Source of the DNA: Amanita rubescens | Taxonomy: Eukaryota; Basidiomycota; Agaricomycetes; Agaricales; Amanitaceae | Direction: 5' to 3' | Assembly (NCBI GenBank): GCA_015039365.1 | Contig: WION01000224.1 | Span: forward strand, 23,070-87,069 | DNA: 64,000 nt | Part shown: piece by piece, positions 34,860 through 45,014 of the stretch | Layout of the letters: each line of letters begins with the position of its first letter | Position numbering within the stretch: the first letter of the stretch is position 1 | Program-made: the position numbers and the translations under genes | The notes under the pieces: model-generated | The model's database searches: none | What the model saw: only the letters and a program-made list of their open reading frames with translations | What the model was told of the DNA's origin: nothing

Positions 34860-35000
34860 AATGGTATGAGCAGTCCAGAAATCTTCCCATTTCTCACATA
34901 TCGCTTTACAGGGCTCGCCGAAATATATAAGGATTATAATGCATACCTCACACGCGCTCTCACAGCGGAAGAGAAACAATGGGTCCAAACGAAGATATGA
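34860..35000 (+). pseudogene. Family S secreted-protein remnant (copy 2)
   Basis: The segment contains CCGAAATATATAAGGATTAT, which matches GAGAAGTATATCAGGATTAT of copy 1 (KYIRII). It is followed after a short deletion by CTCACACGCGCTCTCACAGC and GGAAGAGAAACAATGGGTCC, reading LTRALTAEEKQWVQTKI and stop in a different frame, and matching LTEEEKEWVKKK of copy 1. No signal peptide exon is found upstream. This is a broken 3' end of the family. Confidence 0.65.
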
Positions 35001-35664
35001 CTTTAGCTGGAGCACCATCCTGCAAAGTACGTGAGACGCGTTATGGTTTGAAAGCACTCAGACCATCGGCGGGTGTGGCAGCCGTTTCCAGTTAGTACCC
35101 GTTATCAAGTGCTCGCTTGATGTTAGTAGCACCCCGGCAACCGATTCCTCGTGAAGTAAAGGAGCCGCCAATACCATAGATGTGCTGGTGATAAGTGCGA
35201 AAAAAGTACCGTGTATGAGAATAACATGTTCTCAACAAACAGCATTAGGGAGAGCATCCGTTTTAGAGTCACTCGCTGAATGGAAAGGATGCTGAGATTT
35301 TATCAAAGAAGTGGAGATCAGCTCCGAGATGAGGCAGACATCTATTTATGCACATGAGAGCGAGTACAGTGATGGTCGCGAAGATACCGAACCGTGACCC
35401 CATCACGAGTTTTGATGTTGTTTGACGATGCCTGACACTGTACATCTGACAACGCCAAGCGGCCTGGCCACTCCTGGCCGCCTCATACATCGTAAACCGT
35501 GGTCGAACTATCCAAACCGATCACACAATCCAATAGTTCCCCACCGTCGCGGGACTGAAACAAGCCTATACCTCGGAACTGGCGCCAACAAGTTCGGCAC
35601 CTTCCCGACAACATCAGAAGATTCAACACGTCATTATTAGGCAATTCAATGTTACGGTTATTGG
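35001..35664. other. Intergenic region with an inverted family S leader remnant
   Basis: On the minus strand, 35262-35325 reads TTTGATAAAATCTCAGCATC and CATTCAGCGAGTGACTC, matching TTTGATAAACTC...ATTCAGTGAGTTAATTC in the leaders of copies 3 and 4, with a TATA-like GCATAAATAG near 35345. No family coding exon follows it. Otherwise nothing recognisable. Confidence 0.5.
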
Positions 35665-35722
35665 ACAACCCGCTGCATCGTTATCCGGTAAGAGAGTAGT
35701 CCCGAGGGTAGGACAGCGGCTT
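35665..35722. repeat. Start of tandem duplication, unit A (left of transposon)
   Basis: GGACAACCCGCTGCATCGTT through GGTAGGACAGC matches 41524-41580 at the beginning of unit B with two substitutions. Unit A is split here by the transposon and resumes at 39860. Confidence 0.85.
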
Positions 35723-36002
35723 CATCAGGAAAAAGCCAAACTGTTAATTAGGTTTAATTGGATTCAGTTAGATCTAATTACGTGTAATTAACAGTTCCTA
35801 CATTAGAGAGGATTAGATTAGAATTATTTTGCCCCAAATTATAGGCCTCTTTAGTTAGATGCAATTAGATGTAACTTGAATTGGACACATTTTTTTGTAT
35901 ATTAGACAACCAGATCCAGGTTCAGACATTACAGTAGAAACAAATCAGATATCATTAAAGTGTTTATACTAGTACATTGGCATGTAGCTTACAGTTGGGG
36001 AA

Positions 36003-36650
36003 CAAGCACGAGTGAGAGAAGAGAGGTGGCAAAGGGTTGTGTGCAATAGCTCACAACAGATGCAGAGAGCAAATGTGCCCACACGTGAGAGAGTGAGAGG
36101 AGTGAAGGCTCACCATGACATACGTCATAATAGATGCAGGATGGTGAGGGTGAAAGAATGCACGTGTGTGCAAGAGAGTGAGACCCAGGAAGGCTAGGCG
36201 CACCTTGTTGGAGGTGTGGGCAGTTGGGGAAAGGGTGTGAGTGAGAGAAGAGAGTAGCGAAGGCTCACATACCTCATAACGGATGCAGGGCAAGTGAATG
36301 CACGTGCGTGTGAGGGTGAGAGTCAGGAAGGCTGGGTGCACCTCGTTGGAGGTGCAGGTAGATGGGGAGAGGGCGTGAGCGAGGGAAGAGAGTAGGGAAG
36401 GTTCACGTACCTCATAACAGATGCAGAATGGTGGGGACGAGTGAATGCTCGTGCATGCGAGAGAGTAAGAGCCAGGAAGGCTGGGCGCACCTCGTTGGAG
36501 GTGCAGGCAGTTGGGGAAAGGGCTTGAGCAAGGGAAGTGAATAGCGAAGGATCACATACCTCACAACAAATGAAGGATGGTGGGGGTGAGCAAATACACA
36601 CATGTAGGAGAGACTGAGAACCACTGGGAAGGCTGGGCGCACGCAAGAGA
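36003..36650 (+). repeat. Minisatellite inside the transposon, four units of about 140-155 bases
   Basis: Each unit holds GGAAGGCTGGGCGCACCTCG or a variant (ends near 36187, 36324, 36472, 36627), GGAGGTGCAGGCAGTTGGGG, GAGAAGAGAGTAGCGAAGG and CACATACCTCATAACAGATG. Purine-rich on the plus strand. No coding function is apparent. Confidence 0.85.
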
Positions 36651-36764
36651 GAGAGAGCGAAGACCAGGGAGGAAGCGAGAAAAAATGAACCGATTTGAGC
36701 CAGATCAGCCAGGGTCTGGCGGAAACGCTTTGAGGTGGACAGAGGGCGATGACGGTAGTCTGCA

Positions 36765-38311
36765 TAGGGATTGGCACGGGTCGGTTAAACCCGTGCGGGT
36801 CAAGTACCCGCACCCGTAGAGGGTACGGGTGGGGGTCGACACCTTGTAGACCCACACTCAAACCCGTACCCACAACATGGGTACGGGTAAAGCAGGAATA
36901 CCCGTACCTATACCTGGGGCACAACGGGCGTGGGAGGACGCAGGGGCATGTGCGAGCGTGTGGGAGGGTGCGGGCAGCGGGAGGGTGCGAGACTGCGGCG
37001 AGATATTGATTCGAACTGATACTGGAGGGACGTGACAATGAGCTGTCCGATACCCGGCGCATAGAGTGTCTGATGGAATTGGACGCTTTAGTTATGCTGC
37101 CCCTCATCGATGACAGGGATAATGACGAGTTCGACGATCCGGGGGAGAGGGACCCGCCAACATTGGTACCGAACGATCCCACTGATGAAGACGACAACGA
37201 CGCATCTTTGCGCTGGCCTGCAGCGCGGTCTGTGTGCAGTTCCAACTTGACCTTGTGCTCGTTCGTGAACTCGTAGATAACGAATTCATGCTCGTTACGA
37301 GTGTTGGTAAATTTGCAGTGATACACCTTATCCAACCGGTAGCCTAGGAGTTCGAGCCAGGAACATCCGGTCTGGTGGTGGGAGAGGTTGTAGGTGGCAT
37401 TAGTAGTGGGAGACGTCGTCAGTGGCACACTGGGAACCTCCGGTCTCGTAGTAGGAGAAGTTGTTGGCGGTACGCTGAGAATATCTGGCCTCGTAGTGGG
37501 TGACGCGTGATGTCGACATAGGTACACTGGGGATATCAGGCCTTGTTGTGAGTAATGTCGTTGGTGGCACGCTTTGAACGTCCGGCCTCGTAGTAGGATG
37601 CGGTGGGACATGATAAGGTGGTGGTGGGGTGCGGCAGGGTTGAGTTACGGCGTTTGTGGTCGAGGTGGTGTTTGCAGTTGATCATAAGTAGCCATAGCTT
37701 GTTTCGGGGACCACTTCGACTGAACCACTTTCAATTCAAGAGTTGGAGAAGTCGGAGCTGATGGCAGCAGGATTGGGATCTACAAGCCATAAGCAACATA
37801 CAGATGATCTAACTCGAGCACGCACTTTCTTGTTCGACATTGCTACTGGATCATTCTTTGTAGACTTAGTAGAAATTGTGCTACCTTCTCTCAGTTTTCC
37901 ACGCTTGGGAGTGGTGGAGCTAATGGAGGGCGAGGGAGGTGGCCCATGGGTCAGCAACCGGTCGAAATCCAGCCTGAGGAAAATAGAAACCCACCCAGCG
38001 TCCATAACTTCCATTCATAACCGTCCGTAAGCACATATCCACGGTGCTTGCACAGGTGGTCTTGAAGAGATAGGCAGCTCAGAGGGCATGGACGCTGAGC
38101 GGCGAGCGCGCCTGGGATGTCACATGTCACGCGTTATGTGGGTGCAACCCGCGCGGGTATGGGTACGGGTAGGAGCCCGGGTCCGGGTCTGGGTCAGCCT
38201 CTCCTGTACCCGCCTCCAAACCTGTACCCGGGCAACGGGTATGGGTACATCATGGGGTACGGGTGCGGGTACGTCCCTGGATACCCAGGGGTTTACCCAA
38301 GCCAATCCCTA
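36765..38311. mobile_element. Nested non-autonomous hAT transposon with perfect 8-base target duplication
   Basis: Both ends carry TAGGGATTGGC as inverted repeats (36765-36775 and the complement at 38301-38311). The flanking 8-base direct repeat is AGTCTGCA at 36757-36764 and 38312-38319. The 8-base duplication and the TA-G-G terminal pattern are diagnostic of hAT elements. Sub-terminal regions are packed with GGGTACGGGT/ACCCGTACCC motifs in both orientations (36780-36910, 38140-38290), typical transposase-binding arrays. The interior shows no transposase; it holds minus-strand exon-like sequence (36990-38030). Removing the element and one AGTCTGCA restores an open exon of the host transposon. 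Confidence 0.93.
36985..38014 (-). pseudogene. Host-gene-like exons inside the hAT element
   Basis: Minus-strand reading gives TTRPDILSVPPTTSPTTRPE-type repeats (four units of about 60 bases, 37390-37610), then LELLGYRLDKVYHCKFTNTR, NEHEFVIYEFTNEHKVKLEL, HTDRAAGQRKDASLSSSSVG and a Ser/Arg-rich tail ending near ISSNQYLAAVSH. A further segment 37736-38014 is open. The block is unlike a transposase and reads like part of a cellular gene, probably captured. I do not recognise the family. Confidence 0.5.
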
Positions 38312-38319
38312 AGTCTGCA

Positions 38320-39560
38320 CTTGGCTAGGGGTGTTGGATGCTGGGGGCAATGGCGAGCGTCAGACTCATCGTGGTGTGGAAGGTAAGTTCAACATGTCAC
38401 AAATACAGATAAACAATGGACTTGGCGTTTCTGCTCTGGCAAGCGCTCACGCTCAACGCTCCTCTACTCGGCGTAGTACTCGCTCTGCCCCTCCCTGCTC
38501 TCTCAGTTTCGATGTGCTCTGGTCTGCCACCACTGTGTTGAACCAAGTTGAAGCAGCACTTCCTTCCTCTCATAGCCATCTTTTTACAATCCACCATGCC
38601 ACACTCGCCTCTGCGTAAGTTGAAAATTTCTTCCTAACACTTTGTTTTATTGATTCTGATTTTGCATCTAGCTCAAGTATATCCTCGTTCACCGACAAGA
38701 TATGGTCCCTGGCCCATCACACATGTTGTCCGCTACACCTGGATCAACATCACCTGTTAATACCAACACCACAAGACCAGGTCAGCCACCTCCACCATTA
38801 TGTTCGCCTGCGGTCAATACCAAGATCCAACCATTGTCTCCCTCGGTTTATCTCGTTAATAAACGATCCGGGCCATCTTTACCATCTGAGTCTGCAATAG
38901 TCTCATTTACGATGCTTTGGTGTTTGACTCGGGCGCTTGTGAGTTGCATTGTCATTATCAACCTAACATTTTATTGACCAATGGCCAGCCATGGAGAGCA
39001 TCGCAAAGAGAGCGCAAGGCATCGAATCCGCCACATGTTCGCATTTTGGTGGCACGACAGCCATGGTATACAAGTCCAAAATCCGCTTTCTCTTTGTCAA
39101 GTTGAACGTTAAGAACAATCCCCGTCCAAGAGAGTGTTGTCAGCGGAGAACACCTGGTGAAACACTCCTGACTGTGACGAGCGAGGACATGGTGTCCAAA
39201 GAACGAAAAGCAGCAGATCTGAAGATAAAAGGCTGAACCAATTTCTTCACTTCCCTCATAGCCAGCCCCGCGGTGCCGCCGACCACAACCACAACCACAA
39301 CCTGCCCTATCTTGCCTCGTTTTCCCTTTGTCGTTCTCTGCCCGGGCCCGCCCCCAACAACATCCCCGTTTGCGCCCTCCATCCGCCCCATGTCTTATCA
39401 GTGTATATCTATATCTGCCCCTGCGCGCGCATCTGCAGCGGATTCCTTTTCTGATACGTACTATTTTCCCAAAAGATCTCACGATGCCTCCCTTGCCGGC
39501 CGCTCGCCTCTTCACAGTCCCTCCACGCTGCAATAGATCATTATCACTGCTGTTCACCGC
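38320..39560 (+). other. Exon-like debris of the outer transposon
   Basis: Plus-strand open segments joined by plausible splice sites: MNRFEPDQPGSGGNALRWTE (36683) continues across the hAT insertion into LARGVGCWGQWRASDSSWCG and a GTAAGT donor at 38382. A further open segment (38391-38618) ends at GTAAGTTG with a CATCTAG acceptor near 38672. Pro/Ser/Thr-rich sequence with no named domain follows. A 201-codon minus-strand ORF (38958-39563) also exists. I cannot support a functional product. Confidence 0.3.
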
Positions 39561-39859
39561 CATTCACGGCAATTCGTGCTGGATCACGATGAGCCACAGT
39601 GCTCACAACTCATGGTTATTGTGACATACATGTACATTGTGTCTGATACCGTCTTAATGGTTAGCGTCAGATCTTGTTACAAAACTTACGAGATTTCAAT
39701 GTGGCATTAGACAACTATTAGATAGATTACATTTCGTTAACAAGTGTTATATCATATTACATTGCTTTAAGTAGGATTAGATGCATTAAAGTCTATTATA
39801 TAGGATTATCTGGATTATATCCGATTAAGCCGAATTAGGGTTTGGGGTTTTTCCTGATG

Positions 39860-41525
39860 TTTCCCTCACTAGATGATTCTCACAACGCCGCTTTATAGGA
39901 AGTTTTACCCTGCCTTCCCATCTCGACTGTATCTCGTTCGTCGTCGCTTGTTGGACAAATGTGATGGGAGCGACTTTTTGTTCATGCTGCGGATTTGATA
40001 CCAATGATATAGACGAGAAGTCGACCCACACGATTGAAAGTTATGTAGGCGGGTTTGGAACTGATGGATGGCTTCGACCGCAAAGCTTTGAGGAGATAGA
40101 AGTGAGTTGTCCGATTTAGTGCTGGGACATGTAACCCTTCATCGGGAGAAAGTCATTCTTGTCTTTAACCATTCCAATCACTCAATCTCCGGGTAGAGTT
40201 TTGTTCTCCACAACGAACTACGACAGGGAACTCAGCAGTAGCGAGGCGTTCCTCATTGACAACAACATTCTTAAACCCCTACCACTCCCACGAATTTCAT
40301 TGATTCGGTCCATTTTTTCTCGTCCTTTGTGAGAGAGCGCGTCAGGAATTTAACCTCTCCCGATTTCTTCTGGATTACGATAATTCTGATTAACCTATTT
40401 GGATTGCGCTACGAAGCTGTGTGTGAGACATCTCGAATTGGGGTGAACTACTTACAGCTTCGCGCCAGTAGCCAGCGAGTTGGGCGGCATGTTTATGGTT
40501 TGTATGCCACCATCTCTGTACCCATTCCAAATGGGCCCCTTCCGCGTATGGTTCCGCGTCTGGTTTCAATGTGAGTTTCATCGAGCGTACCATGTGCCCG
40601 GTTATATAGCACCAAGAGAGTTGATCATCGATCATTCCGAAAGAGAGGAAATCATAGGCAGTCAAGGGTAGCTGCAAGTGCGTGAGCTTATACCACACAT
40701 GAACCTGAAAAAGACATATTTACTAGCGTTAGGGGCATCATGTCGATGCGAGGCTGCAAATTATGTGAGATGCGTATAAGTATATAATCTGAAAAGAATG
40801 CAGACCAAATTATGTGGGTGTGGCATCCGAACCCAGTCACCCCTTAAAAAGCGTGCCATTGTATCAAGTTCTCGACCGCTCTTGTCATCGTATTTAGGCA
40901 GAGGGCCAGAATGTTTGACGTCTTTTTCGGTAATATAACCTGGTTCGTCCAGCGGCCCAATTGCCATCACGGTAGAAATAAACCCGAAGAGCAACAATGT
41001 GTATGATGAGAATAACTTCATGATGGATATCCCTGATAGACAGAGTTAGGCAACGGGTGGATGGAGTAGTTGTATCAAATTAACTCACTGAATGATAAAA
41101 ATTTATCAAATTGACAGAGACCTGCTCTGCACGATATCGAGGGCCGGGCGAGATGCGAGATGGCAACACGGACTTATAACGTTTTGCTGAAGGGCACGTG
41201 CGCGCTACGGTACCATCACGATTTGATGGTCAGAGAAGTTTCAACCTATCCCCACGAGCAGCGTCATGACAACAATCATTTAAGCCAGTTCAACTCTACA
41301 CCTCTCTACGCCCTGCGGGTAATTGGGGTTTGTTGACCGCCGCTGTCGACCAGTTGTCGACCACGGCATTGGATCCAATTTCCCGTCCACGATTGCAAAT
41401 TTTGTCTTCGTCCTCCTTCATTCTCAACCCTGGATGCAACAGGAGGACGGAGCGATGGGATCTGGAACACGTCAGTACAGGTCGGCACCAGCGACAAAAT
41501 GATGCCACTCTGGCGTCACCCTCGG
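39860..41525. repeat. Tandem duplication, unit A (main part)
   Basis: About 1.67 kb repeated at 41566-43266 with roughly 85-90 per cent identity by eye. Shared landmarks include TTATAGGAAGTTTTACCCTG, GGCAAATGTGATGGGAG-like sequence, CACACGATTGAAAGTTATGT, the complete secreted-protein gene, and GATGCCACTCTGGCGT at the end. The junction of the two units is at CTCGGA (41520-41525). Confidence 0.9.
40271..41021 (-). CDS. Small secreted protein, family S copy 3
   Basis: ATG 41019-41021 gives MKLFSSYTLLLFGFISTVMA, a signal peptide, then IGPLDEPGYITEKDVKHSGP, LPKYDDKSGRELD and RGDWVRMPHPHN. After an intron ending TTTTTCAG near 40711 the middle exon reads WYKLTHLQLPLTAYDFLSFG, MIDDQLSWCYITGHMVRSMK and AAQLAGYWREA. 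A 47-base intron (GTAAGTAGTT...CTTCGTAG) leads in phase 0 to RNPNRLIRIIVIQKKSGEVK and LTRSLTKDEKKW, TAA 40271-40273. No cysteine pattern or enzyme motif is evident. The leader contains an intron (GTGAGTTAATTT...TATCAG) ending about 11 bases before the ATG. The gene is intact in reading frame; close paralogue of the copy at 42.0 kb. Confidence 0.72.
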
Positions 41526-43266
41526 ACAACCCGCTGTATCGTTATCCGGTAAGAGAGTAGTCTCGAGGGTAGGACAGCCTTCCCTCACCAGATGATTCTT
41601 ACAACGCCGCTTTATAGGAAGTTTTACCCCAGATAATTCTTACAACGCCGCTTTATAGGAAGTTTTACCCTGCCTTCCCATCTCGACTGCGTCTCGTTCG
41701 TCGTCGCTTGTTGGACAAATGTGATGGGAGTGGCCTTTTTTGTTCATGCTACGGATTTGATACCAATGACATAGATGGGAAGTCGGCCCACACGATTGAA
41801 AGTTATGTAGGTGGGTTTATGGGGGAGATAGAAGTGAGTTATCCGTTTTAGTGCTGGGACATGTAACCCTTTCACGGGAGAAAGTTGTTCTCGTCTTTAA
41901 CAGCTCCAATCACTCAATGTAGGTTTCGCCGGGTAGAGTTTTGTTCTTCACAACAAACTACAATAGGGAACTCAGCAGTAGCGAGGCGTTCCTCATTGAC
42001 AACAACATTCTTAAATCCCTATTACTCCCGGCAAGAATCTCGCTGATTTGGTCCATTCTTTCTCTTCCTCTGTGAGAACGCGCGTGAGGAATTCGACGTT
42101 TCCCGATTTCCTTTTGACTACGATAATTCTGATTAACCTATTTGGATTGCTCTACGAAGCTACGTGTGAGACATTTCGGATTGGGGCGAACACGGCTTAC
42201 AGCTTTGCGCCAGTAGCCAGCGAGTTGAGCGGCATGTTTATAGCTTGTATGCCGCCATCTCCGTACTGATTCCAAATGGGCCCCTTCCGCGTATGGTTCC
42301 GCGTCTTGCTTCTCATCCAATGCGAGTTTCATCGATTGTACCGTGTGCCCAGTGATATAGAACCAACAGAGTTCTTTATCGATGATTCCGAAAGAGAGGA
42401 AATCAAAAGGAGTCAAGGGTAGCTGCAAATGTGTGAGGTTATACCACATCACGAACCCGAAAAAGACATATTTACTAACGGTGCGGGCATCATGTCGATG
42501 CGAGGCTGCAAATTATGTGAGACGTGTATAAGTACAATCTGAGAAGAATGCAGACCAAATTATGTGGGTGTGGCATCCGAACCCAGTCACCTTTTAAAAC
42601 CTCTTTCCTTAAATTAAGTTCTTTACCACTCGTATCGTATTTAGGCAGAGGGTCAGAACATTCGATGTCTTTGTCGGTAATAAAACCAGGTTCGTCCGGT
42701 GGCCCAATTGCCACCACAGTAGAAATAAGCCCGAAGAGAAATAATGTGTATGATGAGAATAACTTCATGATAGATATCTCTGATAGTGTTGGGCAACAGG
42801 GGATAAAGTAGTTGTATTGAATTAACTCACTGAATAGAGAGGATGATAAGAGTTTATCAAATCGATAGAGACCTGCTCTGGGGCACGATGTCGAGGGCAA
42901 GATGGCAAGATGTCACGGACACTGCTTATAACATTTGCTGAAGGGCACGTGCGGCGTGCGCCTCGCTGCAATGCCATCGATAGTCAGAGAAGTTTCAACC
43001 TAACGAGCAGCGTCATGACAACAATGTGGACAGCCATTTAAGCCAGTCTACTTACGCCTTCTGAGTAATTGGGATTCACACTCGACTGTCGACTGCTGTC
43101 AACCACGGCATTATTGAATCCAATTTCCCGTCCACAATTGCAAATTTTGTCTTCGTCCTCCTTCGTTCTCAACCCTGGATGCAACAGAGGACGAAGGAGT
43201 GATGGGATCCGAAACACGCTGGCACCGCGCGACAAAATGATGCCACTCTGGCGTTACACTCGGATT
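41524..43266. repeat. Tandem duplication, unit B (unoccupied transposon site)
   Basis: Copy of 35665-35722 plus 39860-41525 without the 4.1 kb insertion. It contains its own small tandem duplication of about 41 bases (ATTCTTACAACGCCGCTTTA repeated near 41596 and 41636). It ends at ACACTCGGA before unrelated sequence. Confidence 0.88.
42011..42768 (-). CDS. Small secreted protein, family S copy 4
   Basis: ATG 42766-42768 gives MKLFSSYTLFLFGLISTVVA (signal peptide), IGPPDEPGFITDKDIECSDP, LPKYDTSGKELN and KGDWVRMPHPHN. The second exon reads WYNLTHLQLPLTPFDFLSFG, IIDKELCWFYITGHTVQSMK and HAAQLAGYWRKA. A 49-base intron (GTAAGCCGTG...CTTCGTAG) joins to SNPNRLIRIIVVKRKSGNVE, FLTRVLTEEEKEWTKSARF and TAA 42011-42013. 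Gene structure is identical to copy 3, and the C-terminal LTEEEKEW matches copy 1 at 26.3 kb. The leader intron runs from GTGAGTTAATTC (about 42834) to TATCAG (42783). Function unknown; secretion inferred. Confidence 0.75.
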
Positions 43267-43467
43267 TTGTTGTCATTGCCAGCTATACGCATGAACATGG
43301 CTATAACTCAAGTGGAACTGTACTCACGTTCAGCGCAACTGTATTGAACTCGCCCCGGATCATGTCCGTTGGCCGATCACTGCGCCAAGAGTTTCCCTCC
43401 ACGATGACGTCACAATCCGTTGTATATAATCCGCTGTCTTTCTCCGTCTCGCCCCCATTTTACAATT

Positions 43468-44657
<1,190 letters not shown>

Positions 44658-45014
44658 GCATGTTCCCGACCAAACCTGTGATGACACTCAAAGCACCTGT
44701 AGCGGCCAACGCGTATGGTAGAAGCGAGCGGCGAGCACAGCCATCTGCGTAGCCTCGTGTATTTCACATCGATTGATTGATCCCTGCCTCATGCCGACCT
44801 TCTATTTATGCTGACTCGGCACCTGTCAAAAACGTACGTGTACACACACACCCACAATACCCCTTTTCCCTATAAATCCGGCTGCTGTGCGAGCGCCTGT
44901 CCATTATTGATATGAATGGAGTTTTGAGAACAAAAATGTTTTCTTCGATTCATCCCCCCCACTAAGCACAGGGCCAGACGGGCCAACCCCACTATCCCCT
45001 ACTCGTCATAAAAC
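44658..45014. other. Intergenic region
   Basis: Between the dehydrogenase and the cyclin gene. Contains CCCTATAAATCC near 44868 and GAGTTTTGAGAAC; the TATA-like word is about 145 bases upstream of the next ATG. Nothing else recognised. Confidence 0.4.

Larger units (their letters stand above)
35723..39859. mobile_element. 4.1 kb DNA transposon with terminal inverted repeats, inserted in duplication unit A
   Basis: Left end CATCAGGAAAAAGCCAAAC and right end (reverse complement) CATCAGGAAAAACCCCAAAC are inverted repeats. Both ends continue into AT-rich sub-terminal stretches full of TTAGAT/ATCTAAT words (35740-35890 and 39670-39840). The uninterrupted site is preserved in unit B at about 41580 (GGACAGCCTTCCCTCACC versus GGACAGCGGCTT[element]TTTCCCTCAC), which fixes both boundaries; a 3-base duplication (CTT, now CTT/TTT) is compatible. 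Inside are a four-copy minisatellite (36000-36650), exons of an unidentified gene and a nested hAT element. I find no recognisable transposase, so it is non-autonomous or too decayed. Superfamily not assigned. Confidence 0.85.

Noticed and set aside
38958..39563. 201-codon minus-strand ORF inside the outer transposon
   Set aside because: Arg/Gly/Cys-rich composition without any motif, starting from a non-ATG region and opposite to exon-like plus-strand segments; not enough to call a gene.
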